Shown here one piece after another: positions 10,036-21,143 of a stretch of 64,000 nucleotides of DNA. The DNA is from Maribellus comscasis. Lineage in GTDB: Bacteria > Bacteroidota > Bacteroidia > Bacteroidales > Prolixibacteraceae. Numbering within the stretch: position 1 is the stretch's first letter; every line of letters begins with the position of its first letter. The DNA lies in the NCBI RefSeq assembly GCF_009762775.1, contig NZ_CP046401.1, positions 7,390,001-7,454,000 of the forward strand. The letters are read 5' to 3'. A program made the translations under genes and the position numbers. Under the pieces are notes generated by a model. That model did not search any database. It had not been told where the DNA came from and saw only the letters and a list, made by a program, of their open reading frames with translations.

Positions 10036-10529
10036 CAGAATTGCTCAGTTCAGGAAAAATGTTCAGAAAACGAAATTGCTTAATACATATCATAAAGTTC
10101 AGTCTGACGGTGGTGGTATGAGGTCGTGGCGGTCAGACGAGAGTGTGAACAGTCCGACCGAAACTGAGATTAGGACGAGATTCGACTTGTCGAATCCGCA
10201 CAAACCAAGACACAAGAATTATTTTTTTGGCTGAAAACAAACGAATTGCATTAATATTTCTCTTGACAGGTAACGATTTAGAAACGAATGAACTTCCGTT
10301 TTTTTCTTCTTTTTGCACAAAATACAAAGAGCGTTTTTTATTAGAAGTGAAGATACAATTTTTTTTGTTTCTTTTTCTGTTTTTTGCAAATGCTGACAAG
10401 TTAGTTCAACATTGCAAAATATTAGTCATTTGCAAAATATGTTATTAAAATTATTTGGTATATTTGAAATACAAGAAGACGCTTAAATAAAAATAACATC
10501 AAAGAATTTTTACTACTAAAAATACCATT
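10036..10529. other. Intergenic with a GC-richer hairpin cluster at 10102-10196
   Basis: Most of this stretch is AT-rich and empty. Between 10100 and 10215 the composition rises and two perfect dyads appear: GTCTGAC 10102-10108 with GTCAGAC 10132-10138, and GATTCGAC 10179-10186 with GTCGAATC 10189-10196. No protein-like frame fits. A small structured RNA is possible but unproven. Confidence 0.4.
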
Positions 10530-10802
10530 ATGACAAAAGCAGATATTGTAAATCAAATTGCGATAAGAACTCATATTGATAAAAGAATAGTTTTGGAAAC
10601 CGTAGAATCTTTTATGGAGGTCGTAAAAGATTCATTAGCTAATGGTGAAAATGTTTATCTGAGAGGATTTGGAAGCATTATCATTAAGGAAAGAGCTGAA
10701 AAGAAAGCGAGGAACATTTCAAAAAATACAATTATTACCATTCCCGCCCATAAAATCCCATTCTTCAAACCTGCAAAAGAATTTCTTACAAAGGTTAAAT
10801 AA
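10530..10802 (+). CDS. HU/IHF-family DNA-binding protein
   Basis: 90 residues, the standard HU length. MTKADIVNQIAIRTHIDKRIVLETVESFMEVVKDSL is the N-terminal helical part (shown here in pieces of the fold), and NVYLRGFGSIIIKERAEKKARN with IPAHKIPFFKPAKEF is the DNA-binding arm and C-terminal strand. It bends DNA non-specifically or at structured sites as a dimer. It stands alone between two long intergenic regions. Confidence 0.93.
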   Translation: MTKADIVNQIAIRTHIDKRIVLETVESFMEVVKDSLANGENVYLRGFGSIIIKERAEKKARNISKNTIITIPAHKIPFFKPAKEFLTKVK

Positions 10803-11412
10803 TTTCAAGTAATTTGATAGATTACAAAATAGGCTACATTTGAATTGCAGTCCACAGGAAACTCTTTTATTAATGCTCTCCTGATAAAAATTAATTTTAG
10901 TTTAAATTAATTTAAACTATCCAACTATTAATTTTTACTTATATATCTTTATAATATAAAATTGCCTTTTGCCCCACATCAGTAATTGAATTGAAAAATA
11001 CTGTAACCCCTTGTTTAGCTTACCGGCTGTTGCTGGAACACCAAAAAGGGTTACCCCCAGGGTTAGCCCTTTTTTCATTCAATGAATACATTTTTTTGAA
11101 TATGCAAATCGATATCTATAATGTACTGAATGCTTAAACAAATTTCTATCTCTCTTTATTATTTTAGATAAAAGTATTTTTATATCTTTTAAATTTTTAA
11201 TAAATTAGTAATTGTTTGTAACCATTTTTGAAATGCTTACAAGCCAACTTAAACCTGATAGTAAAATCTTTAACCCTGAAATAGACAAAATTATAAGTAC
11301 TCGTTTCCCGATCATAAAGAAAAATATAAAACAGGTTTTAATATAGCTAATCTTCTTTGTCATCTAAAGAGTCAAGACATGTATTAATTTAATAATTGGA
11401 TTATAGAAATTA
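10803..11412. other. 610-base intergenic region before the hybrid kinase
   Basis: AT-rich. It holds a terminator-like hairpin (11043-11074) and a short frame at 11233-11346 (37 codons, MLTSQLKPDSKIFNPEIDKI..) that may be a small gene or the relic of one; I do not recognise it. Confidence 0.4.
11043..11074 (+). terminator. Terminator-like hairpin
   Basis: AAAAAGGG at 11043-11050 pairs with CCCTTTTT at 11067-11074, with an inner ACCC/GGGT stem. It ends in a T run. It is 240 bases past the HU gene, so it may end a long HU transcript or a small RNA. Confidence 0.5.
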
Positions 11413-14400
11413 ATGGTTATGAGTAATAAAAAAAATCTCTGGGTAGTAGGGATAGGTGCTTCAGCTGGGGGACTTGATGCCATCCAACAACTTTTCGATA
11501 AATTACCCAACGATACTGGAAGTGCATTTATAATTATTCAACACCTTTCTCCCGATTTTAAAAGTTTGATGCCCGAGTTACTGGCCAAACATACAAAAAT
11601 GAAAATTTTTACCGCTGAAGACAAACAGACCATAGCTGCCAATTGTATTTATTTTAACCAGCGTGGCAAAAATCTTCAAATAAAAGGCAATAAACTGTAT
11701 CTGTTTGACAAGGAACCCAAAAAAAATCTCAATCTGCCGATAGACATTTTTTTTCACTCGCTGGGGGAAGAATACAGAGAAAAGTCAATTGGAGTAATCC
11801 TTTCCGGAACCGGTTCTGATGGGTCACGCGGTATAAAAACCATAAAGGAGAGAGGAGGGACCGTAATTGTTCAGGAACCGGAATCTGCCCAATTCAATGG
11901 AATGCCCAATTCTGCAATTGAGACGAATTTGGTTGACCACATACTACCTCCTGGCGAGATTGCACATATTTTAATAAGATTCCCCGGACAATACCTGGCA
12001 CTATCGGAAAAAGAAACAAAATCCAATGATGTTGTTTTTTATCGTATCATCAATGAAGTTTATAAAAACTCGGGCATCGATTTTAAACAATATAAAAAAA
12101 ATACGCTGCTTCGCCGCCTTAAAAAACGGATGAGCATAAATAACTTTGAACAATGTACTGATTATTATGCTTTTTTAAAGAGCAATTCCAAAGAAAAGGA
12201 TATTTTGAGGCAGGATTTTCTGATTGGTGTAACCAGCTTTTTCAGAGATATTGAAGCTTTTGAAGTGTTGAAAACGAAGATAATCCCGGAATTGATAAAA
12301 CAGAAAAAAAATACTGATACTATTCGTATATGGATTCCTGGATGTTCCACAGGAGAGGAAGCATACTCCATTGCCATTTTGTTCGATGATTATATCCGAA
12401 CCCACAAATTGAATAACGATTTTAAAATCTTTGCCACCGACATCGATAGCCAGGCTTTAAATAATGCCGGACACGGTCAATACCACTTTAAGAACGAACT
12501 TGATGACTTTTATCTCGAAAATTATTTTGTAAAATCAGGAGAAGAAATCGAAATCATTAAACGTATACGTGACAGGATTGTATTTTCAAACCACAACATA
12601 CTAAAAGATCCTCCCTTTATCCGTATGGATTTTATTTCATGTCGGAATTTACTTATTTATTTAGAGAATAATATCCAGTACAAAATAATTTTAAATTTCC
12701 AGTTTGCTTTAAATACAGGGGGATACTTATTTCTTGGAAACAGCGAATCACTAGGGAAAGCCTCTGTTTTTTTTAAAGTTATTGATAGTAAATGGAAAAT
12801 ATTTCAAAATATTACCGATGCCAAACAAATTCCCGGACAGTCCAATCCTGAAGAAAGAATTAGTAGCTTAACCTACAAAAGTCAGAGAGATAAGGTCATA
12901 CAGCATGAATACCGGTATAAAGAAAATCCTGAATCTGCCTTTCATAGGTACCTGAGTAAAAAATATAGCCCGGCTGTTATTTTTATAAACAGGGAATTTG
13001 ATATCCTTTATATTCAGGGTGACGCAGGTAAAAAATTAAGTTACAACGAAGGAATATTTCAAAACAACCTGTTAAAAGCAGTGAGTCCTGAGATAGCAAC
13101 CAGTCTTCGAAGCGGAATGCGCCGGTTAATGCTGGAAAATAAGGATATTTTCATAAAAGACGTTCAAAGCAACTCTGAAAAGAAAAAATTTACTTTTGAT
13201 ATCGGTTTACATAAAGCTGAAGAGCTGGCTAATTATAACGATGTTTATTTTGTCAGCTTTGGCCGGGATAAAGAAACATCAAAAAATGAGACAATCGAAA
13301 TTGACAGTGTACCTCTGGATATTGCTTCCAAGCAAAGGCTTGAAGATGCTGAAAATGAACTTAAAGCCACAAAATCAGAATTGCAGAATGTGGTGGAAGA
13401 ATTGGAAACCAGCAATGAGGAATTGCAGTCGTCAAACGAAGAACTAATGGCTTCCAACGAAGAGCTTCAGAGTACCAATGAAGAATTACAATCAGTCAAT
13501 GAAGAATTATATACAGTAAATGCTGAATTACAGGAGAAAAACAAAGAATTACAAACGTTGAACGACGATGTCAATAATCTGCTGGACAGTACCGAAATTG
13601 GTACCTTGTTCTTAGATACTGAACTACGGATTCGTAAGTTTACCGCTCCCTTAAAAAAACATTTCAAATTACGGAATAGTGACATTGGCAGGCCCATCGC
13701 CGGTTTTGCTTCCAATTTCAGAGATAACATAATAAACGATGTTCTCGGTGATTCCAAAACGTCACTTGAAAAACTGACGACCATTGAAAAAGAAATCGTT
13801 GATTTAGACGGGAAAAATTATCTCATGAGGGTCGGTCCGTATATTACAATCCAGAAAAAAATTGAAGGGGTAGTAATAACTTTTGTCGATATTAATGAAT
13901 TAAAGAAAAAAGAGGCCGCTCTTCAGGCTAAAACAGACGAGCTTATCAAAGCCGAGGAGATTGCAAAAATGGGCAGTTGGGTGTTGAATATTCAAACAAA
14001 TGAAGTTTTCTGGACAAAGGAGTTATACAAAATGTATGGTTTTGATCCTTCTCTTCCGCCGCCGCCTTATTCCGAACACGGGAAACTTTTTACTCCTGAA
14101 TCATGGAAGATACTGAGTAAATCGTTGGATAAAGCTATAAAAGAAGGGATAGCCTATGAATTGGAGTTGCAAACAATCAAAAAGAATGGTTCAAACGGAT
14201 GGATGTGGATTACCGGAGACGTTAGCCGAGATCAAAACGGGAAGATCACCCATCTGCGGGGCGTAGCACAGGATATAACGATTAGAAGAAATCTGCATGA
14301 GGAACTAATGCGTGAACAGAAGTTCTCAAAAAAAATAACAGAATTATCGCCTTCCGCTAAATACATTTATAATTTTAAAAAAGGCACCAACACTTATATG

Positions 14401-15843
14401 AATCCTCAGTTTGAAAGAATATTAGGTTATAGTTCGGAGGAAATAAAAACCATGACTGAAAATGAATTTATGTCTCTTTACCATCCGGATGATAAAGAAA
14501 AAATTCAGAAGCATATGTCTGAAATTGCGGAGGGACTTGAGTTTTGCAAAATAGAATATCGCTTCAGAAACAAAAAGGGAGACTGGGTTTGGTGTTATTC
14601 CATTAATTCTCCTTTCGAGAAAGATGTAGACGGCAAAATTATTAGTTTTATTGGTGTTTTTATGGATATTACGGAGAAAAAGAAAAACGAAGAAATTTTG
14701 AAGCAGGCAATAATAAAAGCTAACTCTGCAAATATTTACAAAGATCAGTTTCTGGCCAATATGAGTCATGAGATCCGCACACCGATGAATGGTTTGCTCG
14801 GTTTTGCAGGTTTATTGAGGGAAGACGGGATAGATGATAAAACAAAAAATGAATATGTTGACATTATTGAAAAAAATTCTAAACAGCTTTTGAACTTGAT
14901 TGATGATATCATTGATGTTTCAAAAATTGAAGCTGGAGAGTTAAAACTGAATAAAGAAGTTTGCTACCTGCAAAAGATATTTACGGATACCGAGGCGACA
15001 TTCAACGAAATAAAAAAGCAAAAACAAAAAGAACACATCACGATTAAAGCGATTATTCCTGAAAAGTATTCGAAATTGGCTATTGAAACGGATCCTCTCA
15101 GGTTACAGCAGGTTCTCACAAATTTGGTTAGTAATGCATTAAAGTTTTCAAGAAAAGGTACGATCAAGTTTGGATATACAATTAAGAACGACAGAGTGGA
15201 GATTTTTGTAAAAGACCAGGGTATAGGTATACCAAAAGATAAACTTGACACCGTATTTGAGCGATTTGAACGAATTGAAAACATAAATCACAAATCTGAT
15301 GGCACTGGTTTGGGCTTGTCAATTTCAAGGGGGATCGTAAGGTTGCTGGAAGGTAAAATGTCAGTCAAATCAACTCATGGCAAAGGGTCAATATTCCGAT
15401 TTGAAATTCCTTATAAAAGAGTGGAAGACCAGTCTGAAAATATAGAAAAGGAAGCTTTAGTAAATGAAAATAGTCTTCAAAACAAAACAATTCTTATTGC
15501 AGAAGACGAAGAGTCAAATATTCATTATCTCTCTGTATTATTTAAAGATAAAGCGGTAAAATTATTTTGGGCCAAAAACGGTAAAGAAGCTGTTGAGATG
15601 GTTAAATCACATCCTGATATCAACATTATTTTAATGGATATTCGTATGCCAGTAATGAATGGTGACATAGCTGCAGAAAAGATCCTAAAACTAAACAAAG
15701 ACATAAAGATTATTGCTCAAACTGCTTTTACAATGAGTGGAGACAAAGAAAAATATTTACAAAAGGGGTTTGTCGATTACATTCCTAAGCCTATAAGGAA
15801 AAATGAATTATTGGAGAAAATATCAAAATGGGCTATTGATTAA
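11413..15843 (+). CDS. CheB-CheR-PAS-histidine kinase-receiver fusion protein
   Basis: 1476 residues; ATG at 11413 or 11419. Order: CheB methylesterase about 5-190 (GIGASAGGLDA with Ser17, IIIQHLSPD, GVILSGTGSDGSRGI); CheR methyltransferase about 205-475 (RIWIPGCSTGEEAYSIA, FATDIDSQAL, DFISCRNLLIYL); a coiled coil about 640-730 built from repeats of the type SNEELQSTNEELQ; about three PAS domains 730-1090; HisKA with FLANMSHEIRTPMNG (His1119); HATPase with NLVSNALKFS and GTGLGLSISRG; receiver with VNIILMDIRMPVMNG-type Asp1409. No membrane segment is seen. Such fusions are known in environmental bacteria and are thought to join adaptation chemistry to a phosphorelay. The Hpt and response regulators at 19347-21635 are plausible partners, now separated by two IS elements. 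Confidence 0.93.
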   Translation: MVMSNKKNLWVVGIGASAGGLDAIQQLFDKLPNDTGSAFIIIQHLSPDFKSLMPELLAKHTKMKIFTAEDKQTIAANCIYFNQRGKNLQIKGNKLYLFDKEPKKNLNLPIDIFFHSLGEEYREKSIGVILSGTGSDGSRGIKTIKERGGTVIVQEPESAQFNGMPNSAIETNLVDHILPPGEIAHILIRFPGQYLALSEKETKSNDVVFYRIINEVYKNSGIDFKQYKKNTLLRRLKKRMSINNFEQCTDYYAFLKSNSKEKDILRQDFLIGVTSFFRDIEAFEVLKTKIIPELIKQKKNTDTIRIWIPGCSTGEEAYSIAILFDDYIRTHKLNNDFKIFATDIDSQALNNAGHGQYHFKNELDDFYLENYFVKSGEEIEIIKRIRDRIVFSNHNILKDPPFIRMDFISCRNLLIYLENNIQYKIILNFQFALNTGGYLFLGNSESLGKASVFFKVIDSKWKIFQNITDAKQIPGQSNPEERISSLTYKSQRDKVIQHEYRYKENPESAFHRYLSKKYSPAVIFINREFDILYIQGDAGKKLSYNEGIFQNNLLKAVSPEIATSLRSGMRRLMLENKDIFIKDVQSNSEKKKFTFDIGLHKAEELANYNDVYFVSFGRDKETSKNETIEIDSVPLDIASKQRLEDAENELKATKSELQNVVEELETSNEELQSSNEELMASNEELQSTNEELQSVNEELYTVNAELQEKNKELQTLNDDVNNLLDSTEIGTLFLDTELRIRKFTAPLKKHFKLRNSDIGRPIAGFASNFRDNIINDVLGDSKTSLEKLTTIEKEIVDLDGKNYLMRVGPYITIQKKIEGVVITFVDINELKKKEAALQAKTDELIKAEEIAKMGSWVLNIQTNEVFWTKELYKMYGFDPSLPPPPYSEHGKLFTPESWKILSKSLDKAIKEGIAYELELQTIKKNGSNGWMWITGDVSRDQNGKITHLRGVAQDITIRRNLHEELMREQKFSKKITELSPSAKYIYNFKKGTNTYMNPQFERILGYSSEEIKTMTENEFMSLYHPDDKEKIQKHMSEIAEGLEFCKIEYRFRNKKGDWVWCYSINSPFEKDVDGKIISFIGVFMDITEKKKNEEILKQAIIKANSANIYKDQFLANMSHEIRTPMNGLLGFAGLLREDGIDDKTKNEYVDIIEKNSKQLLNLIDDIIDVSKIEAGELKLNKEVCYLQKIFTDTEATFNEIKKQKQKEHITIKAIIPEKYSKLAIETDPLRLQQVLTNLVSNALKFSRKGTIKFGYTIKNDRVEIFVKDQGIGIPKDKLDTVFERFERIENINHKSDGTGLGLSISRGIVRLLEGKMSVKSTHGKGSIFRFEIPYKRVEDQSENIEKEALVNENSLQNKTILIAEDEESNIHYLSVLFKDKAVKLFWAKNGKEAVEMVKSHPDINIILMDIRMPVMNGDIAAEKILKLNKDIKIIAQTAFTMSGDKEKYLQKGFVDYIPKPIRKNELLEKISKWAID

Positions 15844-15952
15844 GTCTCTATTTCATATAAATTGTGTTGTTGGGGTTATTTAGTATTCTGGCTGGCTCCT
15901 TTTTTATATATTACTTTTTTAAATTCTGTATCTTTTTATTTCGCCTCTTTCT

Positions 15953-16249
15953 ATTTCCGGCAAATATCCAAGAAATGTAACAATTTTTGAAATATATTTT
16001 TCCATTGCTGCAATTACTATGGTTCTTTTTAAACTTAAAAGACCTGATTTCTTTATAGTAATTCCTTTTGCTGTACTATGTTATATTGGCTATTCAATAA
16101 TTAAAAGATTACAAAACAGACAACCAGGCATTATCATTGACAAATATGGAATTCATCTAAAATCAGAGAATAAATCTTTTTCATAGAAATCAATTGATGA
16201 TGTGGAAGTAGAAAATATAAATGAAAACAAAATTTATTTAAAATTAAAA
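15953..16249 (+). pseudogene. Remnant of a small membrane protein with PH-like domain
   Basis: One frame reads ISGKYPRNVTIFEIYFSIAA, two hydrophobic stretches (FFIVIPFAVLCYIGYSIIK), then PGIIIDKYGIHLKSENKSFS-stop-KSIDDVEVENINENKIYLKLKK. This resembles the two-helix plus PH-like fold of bacterial membrane proteins of the STM3941 type. A TAG at 16184-16186 stands where such proteins have a Trp. The frame runs straight into the end of the IS1182-type element, so the 3' part is lost. No start could be set. Confidence 0.55.
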
Positions 16250-18031
16250 AAGAGGCTGTCTCAAAAGAGATGACCTTTATTGATTTTCAGCGAATAGCAG
16301 ATAAAATAATGAAAGTTGTCACTGATCGCTTTTGTTGACTGTCAGCGATTTAGTATCTTCAGGCATGGCAAGGAGATACAGAAAAGTACCATTCAAACCT
16401 TATCACGACAAACAGTCGATGCTGTTCCCCCCGAATATTGATGAACTAGTTCCATCGGGGCATCCGGTGCGCATAGTTGACAGCATAATCGATAAGGTCG
16501 ATATCCATTGCATTATGGATACTTATCCGGGTGGCGGTAGTTCGGGCTACCATCCCCGCATGTTGTTAAAAGTATTGATTTACGCTTACCTGCGTAATAT
16601 TTATTCGAGTCGCCAGATTGAAGAATCGCTAAAAGAGAATATCCATTTTATGTGGATAAGCGGCATGAGCAAGCCCGACCATAATACCATCAACCGGTTT
16701 CGGGGGAAACGCCTGGATGGCAACCTGAAAGAGATATTTGGTTCTGTTGTAGAAATGCTTGCAGCAGAAGGTTACCTGAGCATAAAGGAAGTTTATATAG
16801 ACGGGACAAAGATGGAGGCCAACGCCAATCGTTACACGTTTGTTTGGGGCAATGCCATTGAAACGCAAAAAGAAAAAATCCGTCAACAATTAGAAGAAAT
16901 CCGGGGGCATGTACAATCGGTATATGAACAGGAAAAAGAGCTTCCACCTACACCTGATTTTAAAGAGATATCATCAGAAAAAGTAGAAAAGGCCATTGCC
17001 CAAATCAATGAAGCATTAAGGGACCGGGACACCAGTTCTGAAGTAAAAAAAAACTGAAGTACGCAGCCAGGAACTGGCCGGTAAACTTGTCGAAATACGA
17101 AAAACAGGAAGAGGTACTACAGGAGCGTAACAGCTATTCCAAAACCGATCATGACGCAACTTTCATGCGTATGAAAGAAGACCACATGAGAAACGGGCAG
17201 TTAAAACCCGCTTACAACTGGCAGTTTTCTACCAATAACCAATTTGTGGTTAATTATACGGTAGAACAAACCACTACCGACACCACTACACTTCCTGCCC
17301 ACCTGGATGAACACGAGAAATTATATGGACAATACCCCCAGGTTGCTACTGCCGATTCAGGGTATGGCAGCGAAGAGAACTACCAGTTTATGGAAGAAAA
17401 AGAGATTGAAGCTTTTGTAAAGTTTAATTACTTCCATAAAGAACAAACCAAAAAGTTTAAATCAAACATCTTCCATAAGGACAATCTTTTTTACAACCCG
17501 GGAAAAGATTGTTTTTACTGCCCGATGGGACAGGAAATGACAAAACATGGCACCGGAACCCGTGAAACCACAACCGGTTTTAAACAGCACCTAACTTATT
17601 ACAAAGCACAAAATTGTAAGGGCTGTCCTTTACGCTGGGGCTGCCATAAAGCTAATGGCAACCGCATTATTGAAATCAACCATAACCTGGAAAAGCATAA
17701 ACAGGCCGCCCGAAAAAAACTGTTGAGCGATGAAGGGGTAAAACGCCGCAAACAGCGGTGTGCAGATGTTGAAGCAACTTTTGGGATAATTAAAAATAAC
17801 AAAGGTTTTAGAAGGCTTTTGCTACGTGGCAAAAGAAAAGTAGAAGTTGAAACCGGATTGATCGCTTTAGCGCACAATTTGGCTAAAATAAGTGCATAAA
17901 AGGACTTAAAACCTTTTTGCGTTTTTGAAAAAACGTATCTAACGCAAAATATCCTCAAAAGTTAGGAGCAAACTCCTAAAAAACGCAAAATAAAAAACCG
18001 TCCCATAAACTTGTTATGAGACGGCCTCTTT
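16250..18031 (+). mobile_element. IS1182-type insertion sequence, about 1.78 kb
   Basis: The ends are inverted repeats, AAGAGGCTGTCTCA at the left (16250) and AAGAGGCCGTCTCA read inward from 18031. It carries one transposase gene split by a frameshift and has cut a PH-like gene on its left. Confidence 0.8.
16365..17899 (+). pseudogene. IS1182-family transposase, frameshifted in an A9 run
   Basis: Start ATG 16365 (MARRYRKVPFKPYHDKQ). The first part holds the family N-terminal domain (DELVPSGHPVRIVDSII, YHPRMLLKVLIYAYLRNIYSSRQIEE, DHNTINRFRGKRL) and the first DDE Asp (VYIDGTKMEANANRYTFVW). At the A9 run 17045-17053 the frame ends; adding one A gives KKKLKYAARNWPVNL and joins the second part (KTDHDATFMRMKED; TADSGYGSEENYQFMEE; CADVEATFGIIKNNKGFRRL). 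Joined length is about 511 residues, normal for the family. The lesion may be decay, sequencing error or a slippage site. Confidence 0.88.
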
Positions 18032-18316
18032 AAAGATTATAATAAAAACAAAGAACTCTGAAAAAATGGATTGATTGGATTGGTGCTTTGTTGATAGGAT
18101 AGTGCAGTCTGAGGGGAATTTATTTTTTTTCTCCACCTGCACAAAGACAAATGAACCCCTACCCACAAAACAACACATTTGCGAACCGCTGCAAACCTAC
18201 TCTTCAAATCGTAGTTTGCAAAAGAGTTGTTTTTTCACATCTCGTCATTTCTTAATTGATACTCCGCAATAATGCCACAATATAAAAAAATGCTAAATTG
18301 GAAAAAACGAAATGAT

Positions 18317-19243
18317 ATGAATATTATCAAATTTGTAGAAGATTTTCCAGATGAAAATAGCTGTAAGGAGCATTTTAAAGGCGTTCGGGAGTCACAGGGC
18401 ATCCTATGCAAGAAATGTGGTTGCACCAAACATTATTGGTTAAAAGCTAAATGGCAGTGGCAATGTTCTGAATGCCGGTTCCGGACAACCTTGCGAAGCG
18501 GGACAATGCTGGAAAATGCGAATCTGCCCCTTCGGAAATGGTATTTAGCTATGGCTTTTATGAGTTTTACAAAGAAAGGCATATCTGCCACAGAGATGCA
18601 GAGACAACTTGGGCACAGCCGATACGAATAATCGGTTTGGTCAATGATGCATAAGATTCGTCAGGCAATAGGCAAAAGGGATGGCCTTTATGAGCTGGCA
18701 GGCATGCTTGAGTTTGATGAAGGTTATTTTGAAACAGAGACCTGCGAAAAGGACCGGAAAAATCTAAAACGTGGCCGAGGGAGTCAAAAACAGGTAAATG
18801 TTGCAGTAATGGCTGAATCAATTCCACTGGAAGATATTGAGACTGGTCAACAAGGAAAACAATGCAGGTACTTTAAAATGAAAGTCTTAGAAAGCCATAA
18901 TTCAGAAGAAATTAACCATATAATAAAAGAAAATATCAACGATAAAGGTATCGTATTCAGTGACAAGAGTACAAGTTACTTTGACATTGCAGATTTTGTT
19001 GAAATCCATATAACAGAAAAATCAACCAAAGAAACAACTGCAAATACATTGCGCTGGACACATATTGCAATAAGTAACGCAAAACGAACCTTTTCAGGGA
19101 TATACCATAAAATAAATGGTAAATACCTGCAACAATATTTAGATGAATTTTGCTACAAACTCAACCGGAGATACTATGGAGACAAATTGTTCGATAGGCT
19201 TACAATTGCAGTAGCTACTAATTACTGGTATAATAACGGATGA
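18317..19243 (+). pseudogene. IS1595-family (ISXO2-type) transposase with in-frame stop
   Basis: The N-terminal zinc ribbon is clear (ILCKKCGCTKHYWLK..WQCSECRFRTTLRSGT, four Cys), followed by LPLRKWYLAMAFMSFTKKGIS. A TAA at 18629-18631 falls after GHSRYE. The same frame goes on with SVWSMMHKIRQAIGKRDGLY, LEFDEGYFETE, VFSDKSTSYFDI and HIAISNAKRTFSGIYHKING, the ISXO2-like DDE domain, to 19243. Family members read RYE-x-VW here, so the stop looks like an inserted codon rather than a substitution. Element ends were not found. Confidence 0.85.
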
Positions 19244-19346
19244 CCAAATAAAACCATTTAAGGAGGTAGAACTTTACAACAAACTTTATCATAATTTACA
19301 GATTAAGCCAACTACCGTAGAAAAAACAAAAAACGAAAACAAAAAT

Positions 19347-19721
19347 ATGAAACCAACTTTACCAACTGATACTTTTAATGTAGCTGTTTTAAAACAAACG
19401 GCTAATGGTGATTCTCAGTTTTTCAATATGATGATCGAGAACTTCACAATGAATGCAAAAGCATTAGTAGAGGTATTTGAATCGGGACTAAGCCAAAAAG
19501 ATTGGATAGAAATAGGAGAAAAAGCACATAAAGCTATTCCTTCTTTTAAATTTTTTAAATTTAATGCCATTTCATCTAGTCTTGCAGAAATTGAAGATTT
19601 GGCATTAAGAAAAAAGAAATACGAATATTTACCGGATATTATTAGTAAAACAAAAACAGCAATACTAGCAATTATTAAACAATCTGAGGCAGCTAAAATA
19701 GTCGACTCAGAAAATGAATAA
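19347..19721 (+). CDS. Hpt-domain phosphotransfer protein
   Basis: 124 residues, all predicted helical. The phosphorylatable site is EKAHKAIPSFKFF with His61, in the place of the AHxLKG motif of Hpt proteins. It lies 51 bases upstream of a sigma54-dependent response regulator and is probably co-transcribed with it. It would shuttle phosphate between the hybrid kinase at 11413-15843 (or another kinase) and the response regulators; this pairing is inferred from position. Confidence 0.75.
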   Translation: MKPTLPTDTFNVAVLKQTANGDSQFFNMMIENFTMNAKALVEVFESGLSQKDWIEIGEKAHKAIPSFKFFKFNAISSSLAEIEDLALRKKKYEYLPDIISKTKTAILAIIKQSEAAKIVDSENE

Positions 19722-19772
19722 ATATTTTATATCGCCTTTGTAATAATAAAAACCAAATATAATAATTGATAA

Positions 19773-21143
19773 ATGAAGAAGATTTTAATAATTGATGATG
19801 ACACATTTATTTGCAAGATTCTAAAAAAACATCTTCAAAATAATAATTATGCTGCCGAAATAACATACAATGGGAAAACCGGGATAAACCTGTTTCAGAA
19901 GGACAATTTCGATTTGGTACTTTGTGATTTCAGGCTTCCAGATATCAGCGGACTTGAAATTATGCAGAAAATACGATCTTTAAAACAGGATACTCCTGTA
20001 ATTATAATGACTGCTTATGCCGATGTAAGAATGGCCGTTAAACTGATGAAAATGGGTGCAAGCGACTACATTACCAAGCCCATACAACAGGAAGAACTAT
20101 TAGTGCTGATAAAAAAACTAGTTTCGGAGAAAGAACCAACGGAGGTTAAGAAAAACGACGCCCAAATATATACAAACGGAGATTTTATTATTGGTGAAAG
20201 CCCAAAAATACAGCATGTAATTCGTTTGGCCCGAAGAGTAGCTCCTACCGACATGTCGGTTATTATAACGGGAGAAACCGGGATTGGGAAAGAATATATT
20301 GCCCGTTTTATCCACGATAACAGTAATCGAAAAGACAAACCTTTCATTGCCATTGATTGTGGTGCTATACCTAAAGATTTAGCCAACAGTGAGCTATTTG
20401 GACACATAAAAGGTTCGTTTACCGGAGCCATTGCCGACAAGTTGGGCGTTTTTCAGAAAGCTGACAGTGGAACACTTTTTCTCGACGAGATAGGAAACCT
20501 GAACTACGATATTCAGCTAAAACTTCTACGTGCTATCCAGGAACGGGTAGTAACGCGTTTAGGTGATGATAAGTTGAAAAGAATTGATATCAGAATTATT
20601 GCTGCAACAAACGAAGACCTGACGCTTGAAGCTAGGGGAAACAACTTCAGAGAAGATCTATACCACAGGCTTAACGAGTTTAAAATTGAGTTACCTCCGT
20701 TGCGTGAACGCCCCGAAGATATAAAGGTGTTTATGGCGCATTTTATAACCATGTCCAATGCAGAGCTTAACCGAAATATTACAGGGCTGGTTCCAGAGGC
20801 CGAAGCAGTGCTCCTAAACTATCCCTGGCACGGAAACCTCAGGGAACTGAAAAACATACTAAAAAGAGCAGTTTTAATGGCTGAAGGAGAAAAAATCGAT
20901 ATAAGTTGTTTGCCCTACGAAATTATTTATCCAGAATCGGACAGCGAAAGAGAGACCGTTTCTGTGCCACAGGAAACAAAAAAGGATTCGATGTTAAAAA
21001 ATGCTTCTTCCGAAATCGAAAAAAAACTGATTATTCAAACGATCCAGGAAGCCGGATATAACAAATCAAAAGCTGCTAAAATTCTAAATATTGATAGAAA
21101 AACATTGTACAATAAGATCAAACTTTACGATATAAAACTATAG
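19773..21143 (+). CDS. Sigma54-dependent response regulator (NtrC family)
   Basis: 456 residues. Receiver domain 1-120 with phospho-acceptor Asp52 (LVLCDFRLPD) and KP at the end; AAA+ domain about 135-375 with Walker A (TGETGIGKEYIAR), Walker B (GTLFLDEIGNL) and the sigma54 contact loop as GSFTGA instead of the usual GAFTGA; C-terminal Fis-type HTH (AGYNKSKAAKILNIDRKTLYNKI). It activates sigma54 promoters when phosphorylated. The gene follows the Hpt protein. Ala to Ser in the loop is seen in some active family members. Confidence 0.93.
   Translation: MKKILIIDDDTFICKILKKHLQNNNYAAEITYNGKTGINLFQKDNFDLVLCDFRLPDISGLEIMQKIRSLKQDTPVIIMTAYADVRMAVKLMKMGASDYITKPIQQEELLVLIKKLVSEKEPTEVKKNDAQIYTNGDFIIGESPKIQHVIRLARRVAPTDMSVIITGETGIGKEYIARFIHDNSNRKDKPFIAIDCGAIPKDLANSELFGHIKGSFTGAIADKLGVFQKADSGTLFLDEIGNLNYDIQLKLLRAIQERVVTRLGDDKLKRIDIRIIAATNEDLTLEARGNNFREDLYHRLNEFKIELPPLRERPEDIKVFMAHFITMSNAELNRNITGLVPEAEAVLLNYPWHGNLRELKNILKRAVLMAEGEKIDISCLPYEIIYPESDSERETVSVPQETKKDSMLKNASSEIEKKLIIQTIQEAGYNKSKAAKILNIDRKTLYNKIKLYDIKL

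Noticed and set aside
10007..10448. Overlapping frames in the HU upstream gap
   Set aside because: Low-complexity, no start context or family likeness; the hairpin cluster explains the open frame in part.
17045..17053. Programmed frameshift in the IS1182 transposase
   Set aside because: An A9 run could slip, but the family is normally read in one frame and many similar indels occur in this part of the window.
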